Part shown: positions 51,721 to 60,761 of the stretch, piece by piece
How positions within the stretch are numbered: the stretch's first letter is position 1
Layout of the letters: every line of letters begins with the position of its first letter
Assembly: GCA_019694595.1 (NCBI GenBank)
Contig: JAIBBQ010000004.1
Span: 43,416-107,415 of the forward strand
Direction of reading: 5' to 3'
Origin: Myxococcaceae bacterium
GTDB taxonomy: Bacteria > Myxococcota > Myxococcia > Myxococcales > Myxococcaceae
Length of the DNA: 64,000 bases
Notes under the pieces: generated by a model
What the model was told of the DNA's origin: nothing
Seen by the model: the letters and a program-made list of their open reading frames with translations, nothing else
Databases searched by the model: none
Made by a program: the position numbers and the translations under genes

Positions 51721-51755
51721 AAGTTGACGATTCCGCCCGGGAGAATCGTCAACTT
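51721..51755. terminator. 13-bp hairpin over the end of the NCS1 gene
   Basis: AAGTTGACGATTC and GAATCGTCAACTT form a perfect 13-bp stem around a 9-base loop. The stem covers the NCS1 stop codon (51749-51751) and lies 28 bases ahead of hemD on the same strand. Without a U-run it may act as an attenuator or mRNA end stabiliser rather than a classic terminator. Confidence 0.6.
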
Positions 51756-53326
51756 GCCGCGGGCGTGGCGGTCTTGGCGGCCGGCTTCATCACCATCGTC
51801 AACGCCAGGTAGAGGCCGAAGCCGATGGCGAAGCCGATGAACCACGCATACGGATAGATGACGTCGAAGAAGCCGGGCTCCTGGCCCTTGGGAACTCCGC
51901 CGTTCACGCTGGTGATGAAGCCCGGAACGTTGGGGAGGATGCCCAGCGTCAGCGCGATGAGCGCCGGGACGTTGAAGCGGCCGTAGCGGCCGTTGGACCG
52001 GTAGAGGTCGGGCACGTCGAGCTCGCACCTCCGCAGCACCCAGTAGTCCGCGATCATCACTCCGGCGATGGGGCCCATCAGGGAGCCCACGCCGCCCAGC
52101 CAGTTGAAGATGTACGCGGTCGGCGACGCGAGCAGTTTCCACGGCATCATCACGATGCCCAGCACCCCGGTGATGAGCCCACCAATCTTGAAGCTGATGT
52201 GGCGCGGGGCCAGGTGCGCGAAGTCGTTGGCCGGGCTCACCACGTTGGCGGCGATGTTCACCGACACGGTGGCGATGCCCACGCCCAGCAGCGCGATGAT
52301 CGCCACCAGCAACCGCGTGCCTTCCGAGGCGATGAGCGGCGCCTCGAGCCCGACCGGCGGCGTGCTCGAGGTCATCTGCGCGAGGATGAACTCCGGCTTC
52401 CAGAGCTCGTCCGGCTTGGCGCCCACCAGGATCGCCTGGGCCGCGCTGGTGATGACCACGCCCATCGCCGAGAAGATGACCATCGTCGGCGGCAGACCGA
52501 GCGTCTGACCGATGAGCTGCTCGCGCTGGCCTCGGCCGTAGCGGGTGAAGTCGGGGATGTTGAGCGACAGGGTGGACCAGAAGCCGACCACCCCCGTGAG
52601 GGCCGGCGCGAAGACGGCCCAGAACGCGCCGAAGGTCTCGAACTGCGAGGGCTGGCTCATCATCGGCCCCAGGCCGCCGGCGCGGCTCACCGTCCACCAC
52701 AGCAGGCCGAGGGCGAGGACGAGGACCAGCGGCGCCGCCCAGTTCTCGAACACGCGCACCGCGTTCATGCCGATGAAGATGATGACGATGTTGAGCGACC
52801 AGAAGAGCATGAAGGTGATCGCCGAGCTCAGCGGCAGCCCGAGCAGCGTGAGGTCGCCGCCCAGCGTCAGGTAGTCGGGCCAGATGGCGCCGATGAAGGT
52901 CTTCACCGCCTCGCCGCCGAAGTACGTCTGGATGCCGAACCACCCGCAGGCCACCAGGGCGCGCAGGATGGCCGGCACGTTGGCGCCCACGGTCCCGAAG
53001 CTGGCGCGCGCCAGCACGGGGAACGGGATGCCGTAGCGCGTCCCGGGGTGCGCGTTGAGGAGGATGGGCACCAGCACGATGACGCTGCCCACGGTGATGG
53101 TGAGCAGCGCTTCCTTCCAGCTCATCCCCAGCGCCAGGAAGCCGCCCGCCATGCTGTAGACGGGAATGCAGTGGGCCATCGACACCCAGAGCGCCGCGAA
53201 GTTGTAGGTGGTCCAGGTGCGCCGCTTCTCCGGCACCGGCGCCAGGTCGCCGCTGAAGAGCGGGCTCGAGGCGATGTCCGGGGGCAAGGTGGCCAGCGCT
53301 TCCAGCGTCAGGTCGGCATCCTGCAT
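51749..53326 (-). CDS. NCS1-family nucleobase/cation symporter
   Basis: A 525-residue membrane protein with about 12 helices. The hallmark segments are present: PEKRRTWTTYNFAALWVSMA at the start, HPGTRYGIPFPVLARASFG and NIPDFTRYGRG mid-protein. The family imports nucleobases, hydantoins, allantoin or thiamine precursors with protons or sodium. The substrate is not readable. It lies between hemE (divergent) and hemD-hemB (downstream, same strand), so it shares regulatory space with heme genes. Confidence 0.9.
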   Translation of the reverse strand: MQDADLTLEALATLPPDIASSPLFSGDLAPVPEKRRTWTTYNFAALWVSMAHCIPVYSMAGGFLALGMSWKEALLTITVGSVIVLVPILLNAHPGTRYGIPFPVLARASFGTVGANVPAILRALVACGWFGIQTYFGGEAVKTFIGAIWPDYLTLGGDLTLLGLPLSSAITFMLFWSLNIVIIFIGMNAVRVFENWAAPLVLVLALGLLWWTVSRAGGLGPMMSQPSQFETFGAFWAVFAPALTGVVGFWSTLSLNIPDFTRYGRGQREQLIGQTLGLPPTMVIFSAMGVVITSAAQAILVGAKPDELWKPEFILAQMTSSTPPVGLEAPLIASEGTRLLVAIIALLGVGIATVSVNIAANVVSPANDFAHLAPRHISFKIGGLITGVLGIVMMPWKLLASPTAYIFNWLGGVGSLMGPIAGVMIADYWVLRRCELDVPDLYRSNGRYGRFNVPALIALTLGILPNVPGFITSVNGGVPKGQEPGFFDVIYPYAWFIGFAIGFGLYLALTMVMKPAAKTATPAAS

Positions 53327-53349
53327 AGGGGACGAGCGCCTACCACCCC

Positions 53350-53367
53350 ATGACAGTCTTGTGACAG
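53350..53367. promoter_or_regulatory. Pho-box-like direct repeat between hemE and NCS1 genes
   Basis: Read on the minus strand, CTGTCAC-AAGA-CTGTCAT gives two 7-bp direct repeats spaced 11 bases start to start. This is the layout of PhoB/OmpR-family sites. It is 33-50 bases ahead of hemE and 24-41 bases ahead of the NCS1 gene. The operon itself encodes an OmpR/PhoB-type regulator. Confidence 0.5.
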
Positions 53368-53399
53368 AGCCCCCCGTGCTTCAGGGGAAAACCAGAGCC

Positions 53400-54434
53400 A
53401 TGGAACGACGTGAACGCTTCCTCGCGGCACTCAAGGGCGAGGCGGTCGACCGCCCGCCGGTGTGGCTCATGCGCCAGGCCGGCCGCTACCTCGAGGGCTA
53501 CCGCGCGGTGCGCGCCAAGCACGGCTTCTGGGACGTCTGCCACCAGCCCGAGCTGTCCACCCACGTCGCGCTGGAGCCGCTCAACAAGTTCCCGCTCGAC
53601 GCCGCCATCGTCTTCTCCGACATCCTCGTGGTGCCGCAGGCGCTCGGCCTCGACGTCACCTTCGGCAAGGGCGAAGGCCCCCAGGTCGGCCGCCCGCTGC
53701 GCGGCCCCGCGGACCTCGAGGCGTGGAACACCCAGGGCCTGATGGACCGGCTGCAGTTCCTGCCCAAGGCCGTGAAGCACCTGTCCGACACGCTCAAGGG
53801 CAGCCACGGGCTGATGGGCTTCGCGGGCGCGCCCTTCACGCTCTTCGCCTACGTGGTGGAAGGCCAGGGCTCCGACGACTTCAAGCTCGCGCGCACCATG
53901 CTGCACGCGCAGCCCGAACTGGCGAAGAAGGCGCTCACCTTGCTCGCCGAGGCGGCCGCGGAGCTGCTCGAGGCGCAGTGCCAGTCGGGCGCCGACGCGG
54001 TGCAGCTCTTCGACACCTGGGGCGGGCTGCTCTCGCGCGAGGAGTACCGGACCTTCTGCATCCCCGCGCTGCGCGCCATCACCGAGCGGCTCCACGCCAA
54101 GGGCCGCACCGTGCTGCTCTTCGTGCGCGGAGGGCATCACCTGCTGCCGGTGCTGGGCGAGTCGCACGTCGACGGCTTCTCGCTCGACTGGCGCACCCCG
54201 TTCGCCGAGGCGCGCGCGCTGTACCCCAAGGCGATTCTCCAGGGGAACCTGGACCCCGTGCTGCTCTTCGCGCCGCCGGACGTGGTGCGCGCGCGGACCC
54301 AGGCGCTGCTGCAGGAGATGAAGCAGAACGGCGGCTTCCGGCGCACCATCTTCAACCTGGGCCACGGCATCCTCCCCGGCACGCCGGTCGAGTCGGTGGC
54401 CGCGCTCTGCGACGCGGTGGTCCGTGGCGGCTGA
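53400..54434 (+). CDS. hemE: uroporphyrinogen decarboxylase
   Basis: This 344-residue enzyme removes four acetate carboxyls from uroporphyrinogen III to give coproporphyrinogen III. The signature RPPVWLMRQAGRYLEGY begins near residue 19, and FAGAPFTLFAYVVEG and GNLDPVLLFAP follow. An upstream AGGGG and the length support the ATG at 53400; the longer frame would overlap the NCS1 gene. It opens the plus-strand hem operon; hemG begins 11 bases before its end. Confidence 0.95.
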   Translation: MERRERFLAALKGEAVDRPPVWLMRQAGRYLEGYRAVRAKHGFWDVCHQPELSTHVALEPLNKFPLDAAIVFSDILVVPQALGLDVTFGKGEGPQVGRPLRGPADLEAWNTQGLMDRLQFLPKAVKHLSDTLKGSHGLMGFAGAPFTLFAYVVEGQGSDDFKLARTMLHAQPELAKKALTLLAEAAAELLEAQCQSGADAVQLFDTWGGLLSREEYRTFCIPALRAITERLHAKGRTVLLFVRGGHHLLPVLGESHVDGFSLDWRTPFAEARALYPKAILQGNLDPVLLFAPPDVVRARTQALLQEMKQNGGFRRTIFNLGHGILPGTPVESVAALCDAVVRGG

Positions 54435-55785
54435 AGTCGACGCCGTGGTGGTCGGCGGCGGTCTCGCCGGCATCGCGGCGGCGGCGGAGCTGCGCGCCCT
54501 CGGGCGTGCGGCGGTGGTGCTGGAGGCGGGCGCACAGCTCGGCGGCAAGGCGCAGACGGCCACCTTCGACGGCGCGCCGGTGGAGCGTGGGCCGGTGAGC
54601 TTCGCCGGTCGGCACCCCGAGCTGTGGAAGCTGGTGAGTCTGCTCGAGCTCGAGGCCGACGTGGTGCGCCTCGGCCGCACCGCGCGTGCCCGCTACGTGG
54701 TGCGCGGCGGGGCGCTGCGCGGCGTGGTGCCGCATCCGCTGTCGCTCCTCACCACCCGGGTGGTGACCTGGGGCGAGCGGCTGCGCCTGCTCAAGGAGCT
54801 CTTCTTCGGCGCCACTCCGCTCACGCGCGAGGCGAGCCTGCTCGAGGTCTTCGAGCGGCATCTGGGCGCGAGCTTCGCGCACGGCCCAGCGACCGCGATG
54901 GTCACCGGCATCTTCGCGGGCGACCCGGCGAAGCTGAGCGCCGACGCCTGCTTCCCGGACCTCATCGCCGCTGCGCGCGCGAAGGGGAACTTCCTGCTCG
55001 GTGCCCTCGCGGCGCCGACGACGCCGGGCGAGCGCCGGCCCGGGCTCTTCACCCTGAAGGGCGGGCTCGGCCGCTTCGGCGCCCGCGCTCAGGAGCGGCT
55101 CGAGGTGCGCGTGGGCGCTCCGGTGGAGGCGCTCGAGCGGCAGGGCGACCTCTGGCGGGTGGTCACGGCGAAGGAGTCCTTCCGCGCCCGCGCGGTGGTG
55201 GTGGCCACGGAAGCCCACGCCGCCGCGACGCTGCTCGGCAGGGCGCTGCCTGCGGCGAGTGCGGCGCTGGGCGCCTTCGAGTACGCCCCGATGACCGTGG
55301 TGCACTGGCGCGAGACGGAGGTGGGCAGCGCGAAGCTGCCCCAGGGCTTCGGCTACCTCGCGCCGCCGTCGGAGCGGCGGTTCGCGCTGGGGACGCTCTT
55401 CCTCTCCTCTCTCCGGGGCGAGGCGCGCGGGCAGTACGCGAGCTTCGTCGGCGGGGCACTCGAGCCGGCGCGGGCCGGGCTCGACGATGCGGCCCTCGCG
55501 GCGGGTGTGCGGCAGGACGTGGAGTCCCTCACCGGCGGCCGCTTCGGCGAGGTGCTCCACGTGCAGCGCTGGCCCCAGGCCGTCTTCCAGCCGGTGGTGG
55601 GCACGGCCGCGAAGCGAGACGCGCTGCGCGCCGCGCTCGGCGACCAGGGCCTGGTGCTCGCCGGCAGCTACCTGGGCTCGGCCGCGATGAAGGACGCGGT
55701 GCGCTCGGGCTTCGAGGCCGCCGCGCGCGCCCAGGCGTTGCTCGACGGCAGTCCAGCGCTCCGCTCCGCGGGAGGTGCCGCATGA
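54424..55785 (+). CDS. hemG: protoporphyrinogen oxidase, HemY type
   Basis: A 453-residue FAD enzyme that oxidises protoporphyrinogen IX to protoporphyrin IX with oxygen. The dinucleotide loop is DAVVVGGGLAGIAAAAELRA, and the C-terminal FAD stretch is LAGSYLGSAAMKDAVRSG. This is the HemY-type (oxygen-dependent) class, as in Myxococcus xanthus, not the E. coli flavodoxin HemG. The GTG start overlaps hemE by 11 bases and its stop overlaps the hemA ATG (ATGA). Confidence 0.92.
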   Translation: MAAEVDAVVVGGGLAGIAAAAELRALGRAAVVLEAGAQLGGKAQTATFDGAPVERGPVSFAGRHPELWKLVSLLELEADVVRLGRTARARYVVRGGALRGVVPHPLSLLTTRVVTWGERLRLLKELFFGATPLTREASLLEVFERHLGASFAHGPATAMVTGIFAGDPAKLSADACFPDLIAAARAKGNFLLGALAAPTTPGERRPGLFTLKGGLGRFGARAQERLEVRVGAPVEALERQGDLWRVVTAKESFRARAVVVATEAHAAATLLGRALPAASAALGAFEYAPMTVVHWRETEVGSAKLPQGFGYLAPPSERRFALGTLFLSSLRGEARGQYASFVGGALEPARAGLDDAALAAGVRQDVESLTGGRFGEVLHVQRWPQAVFQPVVGTAAKRDALRAALGDQGLVLAGSYLGSAAMKDAVRSGFEAAARAQALLDGSPALRSAGGAA

Positions 55786-56867
55786 TTCCGCTCGCCGTGG
55801 TGGGCATGAGCTACCGCGAAGGCCCCAACCGCCTGCGCGCCCGGCTCCTCGAGCTCGACCAGGACGACAAGGGCCCGAGCCGCGAGCTGGTGGGCACCTC
55901 CGCCGCCAACGGCGTGGTGCGGCTCCACACCTGCTCCCGCGTGGAGTGGGTCATCTCCTCGCCCAACCCGGCGTGGGCCGCGCAGCTGCTTCGCTCGGCG
56001 CTGCTCAGCCGCGCGGGAGAGGACGCCAAGGGCCGCGACCTGCACCTCAAGTCCGGCGTCGCCGCCGCGCACTACCTGACGCGCGTCACCCTGGGGCTCG
56101 ACGCGGTGGCCGAAGGCGAGGCCGCGGTCGGACGCCAGGTGGTGAAGGCCTTCGAGGTGGCGCGCAAGGACGGCACCACTGACCGGGCGCTGCACGCCGC
56201 GTGGCGCGCGCTCTCGCACACGCTCCACCGCAGGCGCGACGAGCTGCCGGGCGGCGAGGGCGTCGGCGTGCAGACGCTGGTGGTGCAGGCGCTCAAGGCG
56301 CGGAAGCTCGCGCGTGGCGAGAAGGTGGTCGTCTTCGGCCGCGGAGAGATGGGCAAGGCCGCCCAGCGGGCGCTGGAGCGCGCGGGGTACGCGGTGACCA
56401 GCTACAGCCGCGACGGCCGCGCCAAGTTCGAGCGCGCCGCGAAGACCGCCCCCGCGGTGGTGGTGGCCTCGGGCGCGCCGTACGCCTGGCTCGAGCTGCC
56501 CGAGCGCACCGGCAAGCCGGTGGTGGTCGACGTCGGCAGCCCGCCGCAGCTCAAGGCCACGCCGGGCTGGGTGGCCATCACCCTCGACGACCTGCTCGAC
56601 GAAGGCCACGCCGGGGTGAGCGACGAGGAGCTCGCCCGCCTGAGCGCGCTCTGCGACGAGGAGGCGCGCCGGCTCTGCGAGGAGCTGGAGAAGCCGCCGC
56701 CCGCCGAGGCGCTCGAGGCCATCGACGACGCGCGCAAGGAGTTCCTGCGCGAGCAGCTGCCCGGCCTGCTGGAAGGCCTCAAGCCCGAGGACCAGAAGCG
56801 CCTCAAGGCGTCGATGGCCCGCTTCGCCCACACCGTGCTCAAGCGCACCCGAGGAGCCGCACCATGA
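55782..56867 (+). CDS. hemA: glutamyl-tRNA reductase
   Basis: A 361-residue enzyme that reduces glutamyl-tRNA to glutamate-1-semialdehyde, the first step of the C5 route. The catalytic Cys is in VRLHTCSRVEWV; the family usually has Asn where Ser stands. The NADPH loop is VVVFGRGEMGKAAQRAL, and the tRNA-facing stretch is LGLDAVAEGEAAVGRQVV. It is shorter than the typical 410-420 residues. ATGA overlaps link it to hemG and hemC. The N-to-S change is unusual but the Cys and Arg are kept. Confidence 0.9.
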   Translation: MIPLAVVGMSYREGPNRLRARLLELDQDDKGPSRELVGTSAANGVVRLHTCSRVEWVISSPNPAWAAQLLRSALLSRAGEDAKGRDLHLKSGVAAAHYLTRVTLGLDAVAEGEAAVGRQVVKAFEVARKDGTTDRALHAAWRALSHTLHRRRDELPGGEGVGVQTLVVQALKARKLARGEKVVVFGRGEMGKAAQRALERAGYAVTSYSRDGRAKFERAAKTAPAVVVASGAPYAWLELPERTGKPVVVDVGSPPQLKATPGWVAITLDDLLDEGHAGVSDEELARLSALCDEEARRLCEELEKPPPAEALEAIDDARKEFLREQLPGLLEGLKPEDQKRLKASMARFAHTVLKRTRGAAP

Positions 56868-57817
56868 CCACCCTCACCGGAGGCACGCGCGGCTCCGACC
56901 TCGCGCTCTGGCAGACCCGCCACGTCTCCAAGGCGCTGAAAGAGGCCATCGCCGCCGCCGGCAAGGGCGTGGCGGAGGTGAAGGAGCAGATCATCACCAC
57001 CCGCGGCGACGTCGACATGACCGAGCGGCTGGTGGGCAAGCTCGAGAAGGGCTTCTTCACCGCCGAGCTGGAAGACGCGCTGCGCGAGAAGCGCATCGAC
57101 TTCGCGGTGCACTCGCTCAAGGACCTGCCCACGCGGATGCCGCCGGGCCTCGACGTGGCCGCGGTGCTCCCGCGTGCGGCGGTGAACGACCTGTTGCTGG
57201 TGCGGCCGCAGTCCTTCGCGCCGGGCGAGGCGTTTCCGGTGAAGCCGGGCGGCACGGTGGGCGCCTCCTCGCTGCGGCGCGACGCCCTGCTCAAGCGCTT
57301 CGCGCCCAAGGTGAAGCCGGTGCCCCTGCGCGGCAACGTGCCGACGCGCGTGCAGCGGCTGCGCGAAGGGAAGTGCGACGCCATTCTCCTCGCAGCCGCG
57401 GGCCTCAACCGCCTCGGGCTCGACCTGTCGGACCTCAAGGTCTTCAAGCTCGACCACCGCCGCTGGCCGACCGCGCCGGGGCAGGGCGCCATCGGCGTGC
57501 AGACCCGCGAAGGTCAGGACCCCGCGCGCGCCCTGTGTGCGCTGCTCGACCACCAGCCCACCCGCGACGCCACCGCCTGGGAGCGCGCCTTCCTCCGCGT
57601 GCTCGAAGGCGGCTGCGCCACGCCCTTCGGCGCCACGGTGGAAGACGGCGTCGCGTACCTCGGCCAGGCGCTGCCCGAGGGTTTCCGGCTCAAGGCGGTG
57701 AAGCTGCCGCCCGCGAAAGATGATGTGGCGCGCGAGGCCTTCGTGCGCGACGTATTGCCCCGACTCTTCGACCAGGACCAGGACCATGCCGACCGCCCGC
57801 TCCTCCACGCAGTCTGA
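56864..57817 (+). CDS. hemC: porphobilinogen deaminase (hydroxymethylbilane synthase)
   Basis: A 317-residue enzyme that links four porphobilinogens into hydroxymethylbilane. Motifs: GTRGSDLALWQTRHV at the start, DFAVHSLKDLPTRM with the catalytic Asp context, and LEGGCATPFGATV with the Cys that holds the dipyrromethane cofactor. Start and hemA stop overlap as ATGA. Its end overlaps hemL by 32 bases, more than usual; the last 10 residues are therefore encoded twice in different frames. Confidence 0.94.
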   Translation: MTTLTGGTRGSDLALWQTRHVSKALKEAIAAAGKGVAEVKEQIITTRGDVDMTERLVGKLEKGFFTAELEDALREKRIDFAVHSLKDLPTRMPPGLDVAAVLPRAAVNDLLLVRPQSFAPGEAFPVKPGGTVGASSLRRDALLKRFAPKVKPVPLRGNVPTRVQRLREGKCDAILLAAAGLNRLGLDLSDLKVFKLDHRRWPTAPGQGAIGVQTREGQDPARALCALLDHQPTRDATAWERAFLRVLEGGCATPFGATVEDGVAYLGQALPEGFRLKAVKLPPAKDDVAREAFVRDVLPRLFDQDQDHADRPLLHAV

Positions 57818-59075
57818 CGCGCTCTTCGCGCGCGCCCAGCAGCTCATGCCTGCCGGGGTGAACAGCCCGGTGCGCGCCTTCCGCAAGGTGGGCGGCACGC
57901 CCGTCTTCATGGCCAAGGGCGAAGGCGCCTTCGTCACCGACGTCGATGGCCACCGTTACGTCGACTACTGCCTCGCGTGGGGACCGCTCATCCTCGGGCA
58001 CGCGCACCCCGCGGTGGTGGAAGCGGTCACCCGCACCGCGCGCGACGGCCTGGCCTTCGGCACCTGCCACCGCAACGAGCAGCGCCTCGCGGAGCTGGTG
58101 CTCGCGGCCTACGCGCCCTTCGAGCGGGTGCGCTTCGTGGTCTCCGGCACCGAGGCGGTGCTCACCGCGGTGCGGCTCGCGCGCGCGCACACCAAGCGGC
58201 GGCTCATCCTCAAGTTCGCGGGCTGCTACCACGGCCACGGCGACCAGCTCCTGGTGAAGGCCGGCAGCGGCGTGGTGACCTTCGGCCTCGCGGATTCCGA
58301 AGGCGTCACCGTGCAGGCGGCGCAGGAGACGCTGGTGCTCAACCTGGGCGACCTGCCTGCGCTGGAGGCGCTCTTCGCCAAGCACGGCAACGACCTGGCG
58401 GCGGTCATCCTGGAGCCGCTCCCGGCGAACAACGGTCTGCTCCTGCAGAAGCCCGAGTACCTGAAGGCCCTGCGCGCGCTCACCGAGAAGCACGGCACGC
58501 TGCTCATCTTCGACGAGGTCATCTCGGGCTTCCGCTTCGGCAACCACGGCTACGGCAAGCTGGTCGGCGTGCAGCCGGACCTGGTGACGCTGGGGAAGAT
58601 CGTCGGCGGCGGGCTGCCGGTGGGCGCGGTGACGGGGAAGAAGGACATCCTCGACCGGCTCGCGCCGCTGGGCGGCGTGTACCAGGCGGGCACCATGGCG
58701 GGGAACCCGGTGGCGCTCGCCGCGGGCATCGCCACCCTGGAAGCGCTCTCCGACGGCAAGGTCCACGCGCACCTGGAGTCGCTCGGCAAGGCGTTCGACG
58801 AGCGGCTGGCGTCGAAGAAGTCCTCCGCGCTGCGCGCGCCGCGCGTGGGCGGGCTCCTCTGGCCGTACTTCGACGGCAAGGGGCCGCTGCCGGTGGAGGC
58901 GGCGGAGATCTCCTCCGCGGCCGTCGAGCGCTACCACCACGCCTACCGCGGCTGGCTCGCCGAAGGCCTCTACCTGCCGCCGTCGGCGTACGAGGTGTCC
59001 TTCCTCTCCGCCGCGCACACCGTGGCCCAGGTGCAGGCGCTCGCCGACGCCCTGGCGCAGACGGCGGGGGCCTGA
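57786..59075 (+). CDS. hemL: glutamate-1-semialdehyde 2,1-aminomutase
   Basis: A 429-residue PLP enzyme that converts glutamate-1-semialdehyde to 5-aminolevulinate. Motifs: MPAGVNSPVRAFRKVGG, VVSGTEAVLTAVRLAR, the GCYHGHGDQLLVKAG segment, IFDEVISGFRFG, and the PLP lysine in LVTLGKIVGGGLPVGAV. With hemA it supplies aminolevulinate from glutamate, so a HemA/ALAS of the C4 route is not expected. The ATG at 57786 begins the conserved sequence. Confidence 0.94.
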   Translation: MPTARSSTQSDALFARAQQLMPAGVNSPVRAFRKVGGTPVFMAKGEGAFVTDVDGHRYVDYCLAWGPLILGHAHPAVVEAVTRTARDGLAFGTCHRNEQRLAELVLAAYAPFERVRFVVSGTEAVLTAVRLARAHTKRRLILKFAGCYHGHGDQLLVKAGSGVVTFGLADSEGVTVQAAQETLVLNLGDLPALEALFAKHGNDLAAVILEPLPANNGLLLQKPEYLKALRALTEKHGTLLIFDEVISGFRFGNHGYGKLVGVQPDLVTLGKIVGGGLPVGAVTGKKDILDRLAPLGGVYQAGTMAGNPVALAAGIATLEALSDGKVHAHLESLGKAFDERLASKKSSALRAPRVGGLLWPYFDGKGPLPVEAAEISSAAVERYHHAYRGWLAEGLYLPPSAYEVSFLSAAHTVAQVQALADALAQTAGA

Positions 59076-59086
59076 GCCGCACCGTC

Positions 59087-60079
59087 ATGGGCAAGCAGGG
59101 CCTCGGCGCACGCCTGGAGTTCGTCGTCCTCGCCGGGGCGCTGGCCATCTTTGCCATGCTCGTCGGGTGGTGGTCGGTGTTCGCCCGGCGGCTCATCACC
59201 CAGCACGAGAACGTCTCCCGGGACCTGCTCGCGCTCACCATGAAGGACGACCCCCAGGGGCTCACCGACGCCCTGGCGGCCCTGGATGCCCGGTCCGAGC
59301 GGTTGCTGTGGATGATCGGCGGCGAGTCCGGCACGTTCCTGGTCGCGCTGGCGCTCTGCGTGGTGGTCCTGGTGGTCATCTCGCGGCGGCGGCAGCAGGC
59401 GAAGGAGCAGATGGAACGGATGCTGCAGTTCACCTCCCACGAGCTGAAGACGCCCATCGCCGGGGTGCGCGCGCTGCTGCAGAGCCTGCAGCTCGGCGCC
59501 ATTCCCGAAGCCCGGCGCGGCGAGCTCATGAAGCACGGCCTGGCGGAGTGCGACCGGCTGGACCACCTCGCGGAGACGGTGCTCGCCTACCAGCGCGCGG
59601 TGTCGCGGCCCGACGCGCGCGCCCGGGTCGCCGAGTCGGCCAAGGCGCTGGTGGAAGAGGTGCTCGAGCACCGCGTGCGCACCTTCGGCCAGGAGAACCT
59701 CACCGTGGTGAGCCTGGAAGACGCCCAGGTGCGGGTGGACCGCGACGCGGTGCGGGTGGTGCTGGAGAACCTGCTCGACAACGCCCGCAAGTACGGCGGC
59801 GGCAAGGTCGAGCTCCACGGCACGCGCGCCAGCGCGCACTTCACCATCGAGGTGCGCGACTACGGCCAGGGCTTCGACCGCCAGGACGCCGAGGCCATCT
59901 TCCGGCCCTTCGAGCGCGCGGAGAAGAAGGGCGTCACCCACGGCTCGGGCCTCGGGCTCTCCCTGGCGCGCGAGCTGGCGCGCGGCATGGGCGGCGAGCT
60001 GTCGGCCTTCAGCGAGGGCAAGGGGCAGGGCGCGCGCTTCCGCTTCGCGCTCCCGTACGCGGAAGGCGCCCGTGGCTGA
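59087..60079 (+). CDS. membrane histidine kinase in hem operon
   Basis: A 330-residue sensor with two membrane helices (about 9-30 and 80-101) flanking a small periplasmic loop of about 50 residues. The H-box is FTSHELKTPIAGVRALLQ, the N-box ENLLDNARKYGGG, and the G-boxes are DYGQGFD and GSGLGLSLAREL. There is no HAMP domain. It starts 11 bases after hemL and overlaps the regulator gene by 8 bases, so the pair is certain. The signal may concern heme, oxygen or phosphate; the sequence gives no ligand. Confidence 0.9.
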   Translation: MGKQGLGARLEFVVLAGALAIFAMLVGWWSVFARRLITQHENVSRDLLALTMKDDPQGLTDALAALDARSERLLWMIGGESGTFLVALALCVVVLVVISRRRQQAKEQMERMLQFTSHELKTPIAGVRALLQSLQLGAIPEARRGELMKHGLAECDRLDHLAETVLAYQRAVSRPDARARVAESAKALVEEVLEHRVRTFGQENLTVVSLEDAQVRVDRDAVRVVLENLLDNARKYGGGKVELHGTRASAHFTIEVRDYGQGFDRQDAEAIFRPFERAEKKGVTHGSGLGLSLARELARGMGGELSAFSEGKGQGARFRFALPYAEGARG

Positions 60080-60761
60080 GCGCGTGCTGGTGGTGGAAGA
60101 CGAGCTCCTCGTGCGCGAGCTCATCTCGCTCAACCTGACCCACGCCGGGTACGAGGTGGAGACCGCGGTCGACTTCCAGAGCGGCCTCGAGGGGCTCACC
60201 AAGAAGAAGCCCGCGCTCGCGGTGGTCGACGTGATGTTCCCCGGGGGCGACGGCTTCCTGCTGGTGCGCACCGCGCGCGCCGCCGGCGTCAGCTGCCCCA
60301 TCCTGATGCTCACCTCGCGCAGCGACACCACCAGCAAGGTGCGCGGGCTCGACGCGGGCGCCGACGACTACCTCACCAAGCCCTTCGACGTGCCGGAGCT
60401 CATCGCCCGGGTGCGCGCGCTCCTGCGGCGCTCCAGCGGGCAGCCGACCCAGGAACGGCCGCGCTTCGAGCTGGGCGAGTACTGGGTGCGCTTCGAGACC
60501 GGCCAGGCCTTCACCCGCGAAGGCGAGCTGTCGCTGTCCGACAAGGAGCTCAAGCTGATGGAGCTCTTCGTGCGGCGGGAGAACCAGGCGCTCTCTCGCG
60601 CCGACATCCTCGAAGAGGTCTGGGGCATGGACCGCTTCCCCACCGACCGCACGGTGGACAACTTCATCCTTCGGCTGCGCCGGCTCTTCGAGCCGGACCC
60701 CGAGAATCCGGTGCACTTCGTCACCCTGCGCGGGCGGGGCTACCTCTTCAGGAAATCATGA
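60072..60761 (+). CDS. OmpR/PhoB-family response regulator
   Basis: A 229-residue regulator. The receiver has VLVVEDELLVRELI, phospho-Asp in LAVVDVMFPGGDG and TKPFD. The C-terminal winged helix ends with HFVTLRGRGYLFRKS. It should bind direct repeats of the 11-bp type; such a repeat lies at the hemE promoter. The GTG start overlaps the kinase, and its stop overlaps the hemH ATG (ATGA). Confidence 0.92.
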   Translation: MAERVLVVEDELLVRELISLNLTHAGYEVETAVDFQSGLEGLTKKKPALAVVDVMFPGGDGFLLVRTARAAGVSCPILMLTSRSDTTSKVRGLDAGADDYLTKPFDVPELIARVRALLRRSSGQPTQERPRFELGEYWVRFETGQAFTREGELSLSDKELKLMELFVRRENQALSRADILEEVWGMDRFPTDRTVDNFILRLRRLFEPDPENPVHFVTLRGRGYLFRKS

